Shown piece after piece: positions 1 to 8,665 of a stretch of DNA of 64,000 bases (its first letter is position 1; every line of letters begins with the position of its first letter). The notes beneath the pieces are model-generated. The model worked only from the letters and a program-made list of their open reading frames with translations, did no database searches and was not told the DNA's origin. Source of the DNA: Pseudomonas cerasi (GTDB taxonomy: Bacteria > Pseudomonadota > Gammaproteobacteria > Pseudomonadales > Pseudomonadaceae); contig NZ_LT222319.1 in assembly GCF_900074915.1 (NCBI RefSeq), forward strand, positions 2,167,001 through 2,231,000. The letters run 5' to 3'. Position numbers and translations under genes: made by a program.

Positions 1-527
1 ATCTCGCGTGTGGACTTGCCGCGCACGATCAGGCGCAGGATTTCAAGTTGGCGAGCGGTCAGGCGATAACGCTCCTTCGCCGCCTGAGCCCGGTCCGAGG
101 GTGTACCGCGCAATGCGCACTCGATGACCATCTGAGCAATGGCCGGGCTCAGGTAGCGCTCGTTGCTGCGCAGCGCCCCGAGTGCCTGTTCGAGTTCCGC
201 AGCCGTAGTGTCCTTGAGCAGATAACCATGCGCGCCGATGTCGAGTGCACGCATGATCATGTCCGGATCATTCTGCATCGACAGGATCAATACCTTGCAG
301 TGCGGTAGCACCTGCAGCAGGTGCTCGAGTGCATCCAGGCCGTCGACACTTTTCATGCAGATGTCGAGCAGGATGATGTCGGGCCTGAGCTGCTGCGCAA
401 GGTTTGCCAATTGCGCGCCGTCAGTCGTTTCGCCCACGATGGTATATCCGGGCATGTCTGCAACCAGCGCTCGCACGCCGGCTCTGATAAGGGAGTGGTC
501 GTCGACCAGTAACAGATTGCAGGTCAT
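1..527 (-). CDS. NarL/LuxR-family response regulator (3' end beyond window)
   Basis: The reading frame starts at an ATG at 527 and runs off the left edge, giving 175 codons. Residues 1-120 form a receiver domain: acidic pocket D9-D10, phosphoacceptor Asp55 in LLDICMKSVDG, and the conserved Lys in YLLKD near residue 105. From about residue 155, RLTARQLEILRLIVRGKSTREI is the start of a LuxR-type helix-turn-helix. It should be a DNA-binding response regulator of the NarL/FixJ type; the partner kinase is not in the window. The Hpt-like gene at 694-1125 lies 166 bp upstream on the same strand and may be functionally linked. The target genes cannot be inferred. Confidence 0.9.
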   Translation of the reverse strand, partial: MTCNLLLVDDHSLIRAGVRALVADMPGYTIVGETTDGAQLANLAQQLRPDIILLDICMKSVDGLDALEHLLQVLPHCKVLILSMQNDPDMIMRALDIGAHGYLLKDTTAAELEQALGALRSNERYLSPAIAQMVIECALRGTPSDRAQAAKERYRLTARQLEILRLIVRGKSTRE

Positions 528-693
528 TGTGATTTCTTGTGCAAATGGGACCGCTCAAGCGCGTGTGCAGTCTCTGGTCATACGTGAAGACGATGTCAAC
601 AGCAGTAAAGACAATGAACGGAAAATGCTGCTGTGACAACGCTGCCTCAATGACATCGCGATACGATTCTCAACGGCCGGGCGTGATCGAGCG

Positions 694-1125
694 TTATTGG
701 CGGGTTGCATCTTTCGGCAAGGCCGATTGCGCGGAGGCGCTGGCCAGTTTTTCCAGCAGTTCGAGCTGTTCGTGGTCGTCCATCGTCAATTCGCCGGTCA
801 GCGGATCGAGAAGCTCGACTTGCCAATACATCAGCGTCAGGCAGTTCTTGACGGCCAGCAGGGCTTCCTGGGAAAGCTCGTTGGTCTGACTGCCGGTTTT
901 CAACAACTGGCACAGCTGGCGGGAAAAATCGGCAATGCACGGCACAGGAACGGCCTCTGCCTCCTGCGCGAGCTTGCGCAGGGTTGTCAGCAGGCAGCCG
1001 GTAGCGTCCTCGTCGTTGGGGATCAGCTCCAGATGCGAAAGACATTCTTCCGACTTGTGCAAAAGTGCCTGAGACAGGCTCAGGAACTGGTCGTGCTTGT
1101 GCTGCCAATCGTTGTGGCTCAGCAT
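694..1125 (-). CDS. hypothetical protein, possibly a degenerate Hpt-like domain
   Basis: A 143-residue, largely helical protein with no signal peptide or membrane segment. The start is set by a GGAG at about 10 bases before the ATG. The helical pattern around LLTTLRKLAQEAEAVPVPCIADFSRQLCQLL resembles the phosphotransfer helix pair of Hpt/CheA-P1 domains, but the position where the phosphorylated His would sit is occupied by Arg/Lys. This likeness is my inference from the pattern and not a firm family assignment. The response regulator gene just downstream on the same strand makes a signalling role plausible, for example as a binding partner without phosphotransfer. Otherwise it should be treated as a conserved hypothetical protein. 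Confidence 0.75.
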   Translation of the reverse strand: MLSHNDWQHKHDQFLSLSQALLHKSEECLSHLELIPNDEDATGCLLTTLRKLAQEAEAVPVPCIADFSRQLCQLLKTGSQTNELSQEALLAVKNCLTLMYWQVELLDPLTGELTMDDHEQLELLEKLASASAQSALPKDATRQ

Positions 1126-1575
1126 CCTTTGTCTCCACTGATCATGGATAGCGAACTTCCGCCCGCGGCGAATGGCTGACAGTTAATGTCGATTTCAAAC
1201 AAAAGTATGTAGGACGTTTCTGAATGTCGCCAGCGCCACTCGATTGCAGGGATTGGGACGCGGACACAAATCGAACGCCATTTATGTAGTGAGAATGCCG
1301 TCACAATAGTGGCAATTAGATGTCGATCATATCAGGTTATCCCTGATTGACTTTTTGCGGATATATGATTTTGCTCTGGGCGCAAAGAGGCGCCGAGGCA
1401 TTTTCGGCGCGGGTTTGAAGCTGTATTTGTGTGTGTTGAAAGCGACATCAGTAAAGCATGATGGTAAAATGACATCAATGCTTGAGAGTGGCCGTTCATC
1501 GCCATTAAGGTCCGGCTGATTTCAGCCGATACAGGCTCAACAGAATCAACGCGACCATCGCTTCAGGAGCTAATA
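1126..1575. other. divergent intergenic region between the Hpt-like gene and cheV
   Basis: About 450 bp, visibly more AT-rich than the flanking genes, carrying the promoters of two divergent genes. The only element I can support is the sigma-28-type promoter before cheV at 1506-1532. No convincing small gene or terminator is seen. Confidence 0.5.
1506..1532 (+). promoter_or_regulatory. sigma-28 (FliA) type promoter for cheV
   Basis: TAAGGTCC at 1506-1513, an 11-base spacer, then GCCGATAC at 1525-1532. The enterobacterial FliA consensus is TAAAGTTT-N11-GCCGATAA, so the -10 matches 7 of 8 and the spacing is exact. Transcription would begin near 1540, about 35 bases before the cheV start codon. 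This fits the known flagellar-sigma control of chemotaxis genes. Confidence 0.6.
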
Positions 1576-2502
1576 ATGGCAGGCATTCTCGACACAGTAG
1601 ATCAGCGCACACAACTGGTGGGCGAGAATCGCCTGGAAATCCTCATGTTTCGCCTTGCCGGTCGGCAGTTGTTTGCGATCAACGTGTTCAAGGTCCAGGA
1701 AGTATTGCAGCTACCCAAGCTGACCCTCATGCCGCAACGCCATTCGTTCGTGTGTGGTGTGGTCAACCTGCGCGGCCAGACCCTTCCGGTGATCGACCTC
1801 TCCCAGGCCATCGGCATGCGCCCACTGGTACCGGGTCCGGGCAGCACGATCATCGTCACCGAATACAACCGGTCGGTTCAGGCCTTTCTTGTTGGCGGTG
1901 TCGACCGTATCGTCAACATGAACTGGGATGCAATCATGCCACCGCCGGTCAGCGCAGGTCGTCAGCATTACCTGACCGCCATCAGCAAGGTCGATGATCA
2001 GCTCGTAGAGATCATCGACGTTGAAAAAGTGCTCGCCGAGATCGTGCCTTACAATGCCAAGGTATCCCGCGAGAAGCTTGAAGATCCGGTGCTGGAAAAT
2101 GCCCGTGGTCGGGAAGTGTTGCTGGTCGACGATTCCAAGGTCGCGCTGGCGCAGTTGCGCGATACGCTGTCTCAGTTGGGCCTCAAGCTGCACGTCGCCA
2201 GCGACGGCCTCAAGGCGCTGAACATGCTCAAGGCCTGGGCTGACGCAGGCGAGAACGTGCACGAGAAGCTGCTGATGGTGTTCACCGATGCGGAAATGCC
2301 GGAAATGGACGGCTACCGTCTGACCACTGAGATTCGCAACGATGCACGCCTGCGCGGTCTGTACATCGTCCTGCATACTTCGTTGTCCGGCAGCTTCAAC
2401 GAATCGATGGTCAAGAAGGTCGGCTGTGACAACTTCCTCTCCAAGTTCCAGCCCGACAAGCTGGTCGAGGTCGTGCGCGAACGTCTTTTGATGATTGTCT
2501 GA
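1576..2502 (+). CDS. cheV: CheV-type chemotaxis coupling protein
   Basis: A 308-residue protein with an N-terminal CheW-like domain (about 15-160) and a C-terminal receiver domain (about 178-305). The receiver has the acidic pair in LLVDDSK, phosphoacceptor Asp238 in VFTDAEMPEMDGY, and a conserved Lys in FLSKFQP. CheV proteins couple chemoreceptors to the CheA kinase and are thought to aid adaptation through phosphorylation of the receiver. The start follows an AGGAGC ribosome site. It stands alone, with its own sigma-28-type promoter, and is followed by a 12-bp inverted repeat. The family assignment is firm; which receptors it serves is unknown. Confidence 0.95.
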   Translation: MAGILDTVDQRTQLVGENRLEILMFRLAGRQLFAINVFKVQEVLQLPKLTLMPQRHSFVCGVVNLRGQTLPVIDLSQAIGMRPLVPGPGSTIIVTEYNRSVQAFLVGGVDRIVNMNWDAIMPPPVSAGRQHYLTAISKVDDQLVEIIDVEKVLAEIVPYNAKVSREKLEDPVLENARGREVLLVDDSKVALAQLRDTLSQLGLKLHVASDGLKALNMLKAWADAGENVHEKLLMVFTDAEMPEMDGYRLTTEIRNDARLRGLYIVLHTSLSGSFNESMVKKVGCDNFLSKFQPDKLVEVVRERLLMIV

Positions 2503-2547
2503 CACCGCGCTCGATTCTTCATCGCGAGTGCTGCCGGCTCCGGCTTC

Positions 2548-2581
2548 GGATAAGCTTTGCTGTCTGCATCAAAGCTTATCC
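2548..2581. terminator. perfect 12-bp inverted repeat after cheV
   Basis: GGATAAGCTTTG (2548-2559) and its exact complement CAAAGCTTATCC (2570-2581) flank a 10-base loop. No T-run follows, so it may be a transcript-stabilising hairpin, a weak terminator or a binding site. It ends 23 bp before the next start codon. Confidence 0.5.
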
Positions 2582-2604
2582 AGCCCCCAAAGGAATCGGC
2601 GCAC

Positions 2605-3414
2605 ATGTTACGTCTCAGCTCGCTCTATCGTTTCCCCCTCAAATCCTGCAAGGCCGAGCCGATGCAGCGCGCCTCGTTCGATGCGTTGGGGTTGGCGGGC
2701 GATCGACGCTGGATGCTGGTCGACGCCAGTAATGGCCGATTCTTCACTCAGCGCGCCCTGCCGCACATGTCCCGACTGTCGGTATTGTGGAACGCCAGCG
2801 GTGGTGTAACCCTTTCGGCACCTGGCTTCGAGCCTCTGGACGTCGCGATTCCGCTGGATATCGACTCTAATTTGCGTGGCGTGACCGTCTGGCGTGACTC
2901 GCTGCAGGTTCCGGATGCGGGTGATGAGGCCGGCGAATGGGTCAGCCGGTTTATCGGCAAGCCCACGCGCATGGTCTACCTGCCAGCGGAGCGTGCGCGC
3001 TGGATCCCTGGCGGCTACCAGACGGTCAACGACCGGGTGAGCTTTGCCGATGGTTTTCCATTGCTGCTGATCGGCCAGGGATCGCTCGATGACCTGTCAG
3101 CGCGCATGGGCAGGCCGATGGAAATGCTGCGTTTCAGACCCAATCTGGTGATCGAAGGGGCCGAGGCCTTTGCCGAGGATGGCTGGAAACGCATCCGTAT
3201 CGGCGACATCGAGTTCCAGTTGCTCACGCCTTGCGCACGCTGCATCCTGACCACTGTCGACCCGGCAACCGGCGAGCGCAGTGCAGATCGCGAACCGTTT
3301 GCCACGCTCAAGACTTATCGGGAAGTGGAAGGCAACGTGCTGTTCGGTCAGAACGTGGTCAACGAGGGGTTGGGCGAGCTTGAAGTGGGCATGTCCGTCG
3401 AAGTGCTGGAGTAG
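2605..3414 (+). CDS. MOSC domain protein, YcbX-like
   Basis: A 269-residue protein with an N-terminal MOSC beta-barrel (opening LSSLYRFPLKSCKAE) and a MOSC domain in the second half. The motif LLTPCARCILTTVDP contains Cys210 and Cys213, and the following GERSADREPFATLKTYR is typical of YcbX-type proteins. MOSC proteins handle sulfur or molybdenum cofactor; YcbX in E. coli reduces N-hydroxylated base analogues with CysJ as electron donor. No ferredoxin domain follows the MOSC domain here, so it is shorter than E. coli YcbX. I chose ATG 2605 because AAGGAA precedes it at a good distance; an in-frame start at 2557 has no such site and falls inside the inverted repeat. Confidence 0.88.
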   Translation: MLRLSSLYRFPLKSCKAEPMQRASFDALGLAGDRRWMLVDASNGRFFTQRALPHMSRLSVLWNASGGVTLSAPGFEPLDVAIPLDIDSNLRGVTVWRDSLQVPDAGDEAGEWVSRFIGKPTRMVYLPAERARWIPGGYQTVNDRVSFADGFPLLLIGQGSLDDLSARMGRPMEMLRFRPNLVIEGAEAFAEDGWKRIRIGDIEFQLLTPCARCILTTVDPATGERSADREPFATLKTYREVEGNVLFGQNVVNEGLGELEVGMSVEVLE

Positions 3415-3434
3415 GGGCGGGCAGCGCTATTGTC

Positions 3435-3466
3435 CGGCAGGAGTGCTGTGCGCAGCACTCCTGCCG
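3435..3466. terminator. perfect 14-bp hairpin between convergent genes
   Basis: CGGCAGGAGTGCTG (3435-3448), loop TGCG, and the exact complement (3453-3466). It lies between the 3' ends of the MOSC gene and slt, so it could act for both strands. There is no T-run on either side. Confidence 0.45.
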
Positions 3467-3473
3467 ACACCGG

Positions 3474-5402
3474 TCACTGGTCGTCGAAAAACCGTTCGTG
3501 CCAGTCCACCAGAGGCTGCGGCGAGTTGAGCTTCTGGCCGTAGATCACCGAGTACGACAATACGTTTTGCACGTACTGACGGGTTTCATCGAACGGAATG
3601 CTCTCTACCCAGACATCGAAGGCCAGATGATTGGCACCTTTAAGCCATTGGCGCACGCGCCCCGGGCCTGCGTTGTAGGCCGCTGAGGCGAGCACCCGGT
3701 TGCCGTTGAACTGCGCATGCACCGAGCTCAGGTAGGCGGCGCCCAACTGGATGTTGGTGTCCGGGTCGAGCACCTGCTGAGGCGAGGCCAGCGGGATGCT
3801 GTACTTGCGCGCGGTCTCCTTGGCGGTGGCAGGCATCAATTGCATCAGCCCGCTGGCACCGACGCCCGAGCGGGCATCATCCATGAAGGCGCTTTCCTGA
3901 CGCGTGATGGCGAACACCCAGCTCGAATGCAGGCCGCGCACCTTGGCTTCGCGTACCAGCGTGCCGCGGTGCGCCATCGGGAAGCGAATATCCAGATCGT
4001 CCCAGTATTGCGCCTGGCTGATGGTGCGGATTGCCGGGAAATACCACTGCATGTCGTAGGCCAGCTTGGCCTGGGCCACCATCTCGTCACGATTGAAAAG
4101 GCGGCTCACGTGATACCACTCACGCCGACCGTTGACGATCTCGCCGCGATCATGAAACTCCAGTGCGCGACGCACGCCCGGCGTGTTGCGTACCTTGTTG
4201 ATCAGCGCCTGGCTCAGCACCAGCGGCTTATTGTTGAGCTGGTACGGGCTCTGGGTGCGATCGGCAGCCAGAAAGCCGTAGAAGTCACGCTCCTTGGCGA
4301 CATCCTTGTACAGCGCAGCAATCAGCGGGCTGTTGGGTTGCGCCAGTTCCAGAGAGCGGGCTTCCCAGTAACGCCAGCGATTGGTCGCCGCCAGATCCTT
4401 GGGCAGCCGCCTCGCGAGCTCATAGGCGTCTTCCCAGCGACCCAAGCGCAGCAACAGGCGCAGGCGCCATTCGGTCACGGTGTCGTCACGCAATTCGGGG
4501 TCATATTTGGTCATGACCTCCAGTGCGCGGTCGTCATAACGACGCGCCAGGGTCAGGCCGATTTCCTTGGCAATCTCGACCTGCTCTTCGCGGGAGAAAT
4601 GCATGGTCACGGCGTAGCCATCGAGCATCGACAGGGCTTTCTGCGGGTCCTGCTTGGCGAGCCGACGCAGGCCGAGACCGACCACGTCGGACATCGCTTC
4701 GTCTACCGGGGCAAATTGCGACGGGTTGTTGACCATCTCCGGTTTCTGCGCGACAGCCAGTAGCAGGCGTCCTTGCGGTGCCAGCGAGTTGAGGCTGTCC
4801 ACCAGCGTGCTGGCCAGACTGTAATTACGCGTCTGCGCCGCCAGCTTGGCGCGCTGCCAGCGCTTCTGTTCGGTCAGCTGGCCGGCGGCCGCCCACTGGG
4901 CAAAGAAACCGTCACAGGCTGCGGGTAATGTCTTGCCGGTCATCCAGAGCTTTTCAGCACTGGCGAAGCCTTCGGCGCGTTTGTTGTTGTTCAATTGGTA
5001 CTGCCCGTACAGGCAGTCCAGCTCGACGAACTTCATTTTCGGGTCGTAATACTTGACGAAGGTTTGCCAGTCGCCACGCTCGGCCAGCCAGCGCAACCAG
5101 CGCAGCTTCATCCAGTTGGCTTGCGGCAGGTCGCCGTGCTCGGCAAGGAACTTCTCGATTTCGGGATTGCTTGCCGTTTTCAGGCGCGCCGTCAGTTCGT
5201 CGTATTCGAGGTAAGGCTCCAGCGGATAGTCGGCCAGGGCTGTGGCGTACATCTGGTAGGGGCCGGAATCGCCCTTGGCCAGTGCGCGCTTTGCTTCGTC
5301 GTAATACTTGCGTTGTTGGTTGAGGTCTACCGCATGAGCAGTCTGGACGGCGGTGGTGGAGAGGAGCAGGCACGATAAAAAGCTGAACAAACGACTGCGC
5401 AT
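3474..5402 (-). CDS. slt: soluble lytic murein transglycosylase
   Basis: A 642-residue periplasmic enzyme that cleaves the MurNAc-GlcNAc bond of peptidoglycan and forms 1,6-anhydromuramic acid. A signal peptide covers residues 1 to about 24, ending TAHA. A long helical superhelix follows (about 40-470), as in Slt70. The C-terminal lysozyme-like SLT domain has the catalytic Glu503 in TRQESAF and the motifs GASGLMQLMPATA and AAYNAGPGR. Length and domain order match Slt70 (about 645 residues). It is transcribed alone, convergent with the MOSC gene and divergent from uup. The anhydro-sugars it releases feed the recycling route to which nagZ (18859-19869) also belongs. Confidence 0.95.
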   Translation of the reverse strand: MRSRLFSFLSCLLLSTTAVQTAHAVDLNQQRKYYDEAKRALAKGDSGPYQMYATALADYPLEPYLEYDELTARLKTASNPEIEKFLAEHGDLPQANWMKLRWLRWLAERGDWQTFVKYYDPKMKFVELDCLYGQYQLNNNKRAEGFASAEKLWMTGKTLPAACDGFFAQWAAAGQLTEQKRWQRAKLAAQTRNYSLASTLVDSLNSLAPQGRLLLAVAQKPEMVNNPSQFAPVDEAMSDVVGLGLRRLAKQDPQKALSMLDGYAVTMHFSREEQVEIAKEIGLTLARRYDDRALEVMTKYDPELRDDTVTEWRLRLLLRLGRWEDAYELARRLPKDLAATNRWRYWEARSLELAQPNSPLIAALYKDVAKERDFYGFLAADRTQSPYQLNNKPLVLSQALINKVRNTPGVRRALEFHDRGEIVNGRREWYHVSRLFNRDEMVAQAKLAYDMQWYFPAIRTISQAQYWDDLDIRFPMAHRGTLVREAKVRGLHSSWVFAITRQESAFMDDARSGVGASGLMQLMPATAKETARKYSIPLASPQQVLDPDTNIQLGAAYLSSVHAQFNGNRVLASAAYNAGPGRVRQWLKGANHLAFDVWVESIPFDETRQYVQNVLSYSVIYGQKLNSPQPLVDWHERFFDDQ

Positions 5403-5606
5403 GAGACTTCCGAGCAGATGAGTCGGTGAAAAGTATTGCTAGCTTAGCCTTTTGCCAGCTCTTGGTGAAAGCATTGCCGACGAGCTTGTCTCATATGGAA
5501 ATAATTGGCGGTCATAAAGTCTTGTCGAGGCGCGCAGCGGTGCCATGAATGCCGACATCTGCCTGCTATCTCAGGTAGAATGCGCGCCCGGTTTTTGGAG
5601 AAGCTC

Positions 5607-7517
5607 ATGACCCTGCTCAAATTCAGCGATGTGTCCCTTGCTTTCGGCGCCATGCCGTTATTGGACAAGGTGTCCTGGCAGATCGCCCGTGGCGAGCGGG
5701 TGTGCATCATCGGCCGTAACGGCACAGGCAAATCCAGCATGTTGAAGCTGGTAAAAGGCGTTCAGAAGCTTGATGACGGGGCTGTCTGGCGTGCGCCCGG
5801 CCTCAAGATCGGCGAATTGCCCCAGGAATTGCCGGTAGCCGACGGACGGACTGTGTTCGATGTGGTGGCCGAAGGTCTGGATGGCGTCGGTGCCTTGCTG
5901 GCCGAGTACCACCACCTGGCGCAGAACTGCGTCACCGAGGAAGACCTGAACAAGCTGATGCATGTTCAGCAGGACCTCGAAGCCCGTGATGGCTGGCGCC
6001 TGCAGCAGTTGGTCGAGAGCACTCTCAGCCGCTTGCAGTTGCCTGCCGACAAGACCCTGGCCGAACTGTCCGGTGGCTGGCGTCGTCGTGTTCTGCTGGC
6101 CCAGGCGTTGGTGTCCGAGCCGGACCTGCTGTTGCTCGACGAGCCGACCAACCACCTGGATATCGGCGCCATCGCCTGGCTTGAAGAAGCCCTCAAGGAT
6201 TTCCAGGGTGCAGTGCTGTTCATCACGCACGACCGGGCATTCCTGCAAAACCTTGCGACCCGCATCCTTGAACTGGACCGCGGCGGCCTGATCGACTGGG
6301 ATGGCGACTACGCCAGTTTTCTGGTCCACAAGGAAGCTGCGCTGGCTGCCGAAGAAACCGCCAACGCGCTGTTCGACAAGCGTCTGGCCCAGGAAGAAGT
6401 CTGGATCCGCCAGGGCATCAAGGCTCGTCGCACCCGTAACGAAGGTCGCGTGCGTGCGCTCAAGGAGCTGCGCGTAGAGCGCAGCGAGCGTCGTGAGCGT
6501 ACCGGCAAGGCCAACATTCAGCTCGACACTGCCGAGAAGTCCGGCAAGCAGGTCATGGTGCTCGATAACGTCAGCTTCGCCCATCCGGGCGGGCCGACCC
6601 TGATCAAGGATTTCTCCATGGTCCTGCAGCGCGAGGACCGTATCGGTCTGCTCGGCGCCAACGGTACCGGCAAGACCACGCTGCTCAAGCTGATGCTCGA
6701 CAACCTGCAGCCAACCGCAGGCAAGGTTGAAGTCGGTACGCGTCTGGATGTGGCCTATTTCGACCAGTTGCGTCACCAGCTCGATCTGGAAAAGACCGTA
6801 ATCGACAACGTTGCCGAGGGACGTGATTTCATCGATATCGATGGCCAGAGCCGTCATGTGCTGAGCTACCTCGGCGACTTCCTGTTCAGCCCGCAGCGTG
6901 CCCGCACGCCGGTCAAGGCGCTGTCCGGTGGCGAGCGTGCCCGTCTGTTGCTGGCCAAGCTGTTCAGCAAGCCAGCCAACCTGCTGGTGCTCGACGAACC
7001 CACCAACGACCTGGACGTCGAAACCCTGGAGCTGCTCGAAGATGTTCTGCTGACCTTCAAAGGCACTGTGCTGATGGTCAGTCACGACCGGGCATTCCTC
7101 GACAACGTCGTCACCAGTACGCTGGTGTTCGAAGGCGAAGGCAAGGTTCGCGAGTACGTGGGTGGTTATCAGGACTGGCTGCGTCAGGGCGGGTCACCGC
7201 GTCTGCTGGGCGTCGCCGACACCAAGTCGGGCAAGGCCGAGCTGGCCAGCGCTGTGGTGCAGGCCGCATCGGTTGCCGCTCAGGACATGCCGGTGGCGAA
7301 GAAGAAGCTCAGCTACAAGCTTCAGCGTGAGCTGGAGGCATTGCCTGCGCAGATCGATGAAGTCGAAGGCAAGATGGCCGCGCTGAACGCGGAAATGGCC
7401 GAGCCGGGCTTCTACCGGCGCTCGTCCGAGCAGACTGCAGCCGTGCTGGCGCAGCTGGAAAACCTGCAGGCCGAACTGGACAAGCTGCTGGAGCGTTGGG
7501 CCGAACTGGACGAGTGA
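5607..7517 (+). CDS. uup: ABC-F ATPase, Uup
   Basis: A 636-residue soluble ABC-F protein with two nucleotide-binding domains. The first has Walker A GRNGTGKSS, signature LSGGW and Walker B LLLLDEPTNHLD; the second has GANGTGKTT, LSGGERARLLL and LLVLDEPTNDLD. The Gln/Asn-rich linker with charged helices (about 250-310) and the C-terminal coiled coil (about 560-636) are typical of Uup. ABC-F proteins act on ribosomes or nucleic acids rather than transporting; E. coli uup mutants show raised precise transposon excision. ATG 5607 follows TTTTGGAG at a good distance; upstream in-frame starts lack a ribosome site. A strong terminator follows. Confidence 0.93.
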   Translation: MTLLKFSDVSLAFGAMPLLDKVSWQIARGERVCIIGRNGTGKSSMLKLVKGVQKLDDGAVWRAPGLKIGELPQELPVADGRTVFDVVAEGLDGVGALLAEYHHLAQNCVTEEDLNKLMHVQQDLEARDGWRLQQLVESTLSRLQLPADKTLAELSGGWRRRVLLAQALVSEPDLLLLDEPTNHLDIGAIAWLEEALKDFQGAVLFITHDRAFLQNLATRILELDRGGLIDWDGDYASFLVHKEAALAAEETANALFDKRLAQEEVWIRQGIKARRTRNEGRVRALKELRVERSERRERTGKANIQLDTAEKSGKQVMVLDNVSFAHPGGPTLIKDFSMVLQREDRIGLLGANGTGKTTLLKLMLDNLQPTAGKVEVGTRLDVAYFDQLRHQLDLEKTVIDNVAEGRDFIDIDGQSRHVLSYLGDFLFSPQRARTPVKALSGGERARLLLAKLFSKPANLLVLDEPTNDLDVETLELLEDVLLTFKGTVLMVSHDRAFLDNVVTSTLVFEGEGKVREYVGGYQDWLRQGGSPRLLGVADTKSGKAELASAVVQAASVAAQDMPVAKKKLSYKLQRELEALPAQIDEVEGKMAALNAEMAEPGFYRRSSEQTAAVLAQLENLQAELDKLLERWAELDE

Positions 7518-7543
7518 TCGTCCGGCGCGTCTCAGGTTGCAGG

Positions 7544-7568
7544 AAAAGCCCGGGTCACCGGGCTTTTT
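7544..7568 (+). terminator. Rho-independent terminator of uup
   Basis: AAAAGCCCGG, loop GTCA, CCGGGCTTTT plus a further T: a GC-rich stem followed by T5. Confidence 0.9.
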
Positions 7569-7586
7569 GCTATAGCGGGCCCGGGA

Positions 7587-8054
7587 TTATTCAGGCTTCT
7601 TGTCTTCCTGTTTGTTGAGGCGTACGGCCAGTACGTCACAGGGCGCGCCATGCACGACGTCGTTGGTGGTCGAGCCTAGCAGCAGGGCCAGGCCATGGCG
7701 GCCGTGGCTGCCGACAACGATTACGTCGCAACCCTTGTTCTTGGCCAATTGATGGATTTCCTGACGCGGCTGGCCATACACAAGATGGCTTTCGCCTTCG
7801 TTGAGCAGCGGGAATCTTAGCTTGAGCGAGTCCTGTACTTTCTTGAGTTTTTCCTTGGCCTGGTCGAATTGCTGCTGCTGCAACTGCGACAGGTCCATGG
7901 GTACATCACCGCCAAAGGCCATTGCCATGGGTTCGACGATGTGCACGATCGACAGCTTCGCGCCGCTGTCTTTGGCCAGCATGCTGGCGCGGTGGATGAC
8001 CGATTCACACTCATCGGTGAGGTCGATGGCAACCAGAACGTGTTTGTATGGCAT
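7587..8054 (-). CDS. universal stress protein, UspA family
   Basis: A 155-residue single-domain Usp protein. It opens with YKHVLVAIDLTDE and has the ATP-binding signature GxxGRxG-type near the C-terminus as VVGSHGRHGLALLLGSTTNDVV. Usp proteins of this type bind ATP and help survival under stasis or oxygen limitation. The start at 8054 has a strong GGAGGA site; longer in-frame extensions upstream have none. It is monocistronic, convergent with uup, and divergent from the small gene at 8185. Confidence 0.93.
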   Translation of the reverse strand: MPYKHVLVAIDLTDECESVIHRASMLAKDSGAKLSIVHIVEPMAMAFGGDVPMDLSQLQQQQFDQAKEKLKKVQDSLKLRFPLLNEGESHLVYGQPRQEIHQLAKNKGCDVIVVGSHGRHGLALLLGSTTNDVVHGAPCDVLAVRLNKQEDKKPE

Positions 8055-8184
8055 GAGGGTGTCCTCCGGGAGAATTGCAATGATGGGAGTATGGCTCTTT
8101 CGTTCGCATCTGGGCAGGCCCCCGTGCAAGTCATTGTTTTCAAGAATGTTGTAAAGAGCCTGAAATCGGCTGGGGGCAAGAAAT

Positions 8185-8622
8185 ATGACGGTCTGGATAG
8201 TCCTGTCAATCATTGGTGTAATGCTGAGTCCGCTGGTGTGGTTACGTCCCTCGCGCCAGCAAAGCGGCAGGATGGCGTTGCGCATGCAGGCGCGGCGGCT
8301 GGGCATGGGCATGCAACTGACCCCGCAGGAGTGGCCGCACTGGCTGAGCAAAGAGCCGCCCAGCCCTTGCGCGCAGTACCATCGTCCGCGTCTGGGCTCG
8401 CATGCAGATACCTGGGTGTACTGGCAAAGCGGACCGGGCGTATGGCTTAACCGCTGGCGCGAGCCTTGCGAGGACGCGAGGCTGCTGCCCCACCTGCAAA
8501 CGTTGCCCGTGGATGCCTACAAGGTCGAGGCTGACGGGCAACTGATTGCGGTGTACTGGGCCGAGCGGGGCGAGGCAGAAGTGTTACAGCGTATTGATGC
8601 GGTGCTCAGGGCGCTGGCCTGA
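8185..8622 (+). CDS. conserved hypothetical protein with one N-terminal membrane segment
   Basis: A 145-residue protein. Residues 3-20 (VWIVLSIIGVMLSPLVWL) form one membrane segment, followed by a basic stretch with several Arg (RPSRQQSGRMALRMQARRLGMGMQL) that should stay in the cytoplasm. The rest is a soluble domain rich in Trp (WPHW, WVYW, VWLNRW). A purine-rich GGGGGCAAG precedes the ATG. I do not recognise the family. The strong pattern of synonymous third-position GC and a clean ribosome site support a real gene. Confidence 0.75.
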   Translation: MTVWIVLSIIGVMLSPLVWLRPSRQQSGRMALRMQARRLGMGMQLTPQEWPHWLSKEPPSPCAQYHRPRLGSHADTWVYWQSGPGVWLNRWREPCEDARLLPHLQTLPVDAYKVEADGQLIAVYWAERGEAEVLQRIDAVLRALA

Positions 8623-8640
8623 CCCTGAATCGCAGGCATT

Positions 8641-8665
8641 AAAAAGCCCGATAACAACATCGGGC
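8641..8665 (-). terminator. minus-strand intrinsic terminator
   Basis: On the minus strand GCCCGAT, loop GTTGTT, ATCGGGC, then TTTTT. The nearest minus-strand gene to its right is more than 8 kb away (sulA), so it implies an unannotated transcript. Confidence 0.75.

Noticed and set aside
5658..7085. 475-codon minus-strand frame opposite uup
   Set aside because: Shadow of the ABC-F gene; no recognisable protein features.
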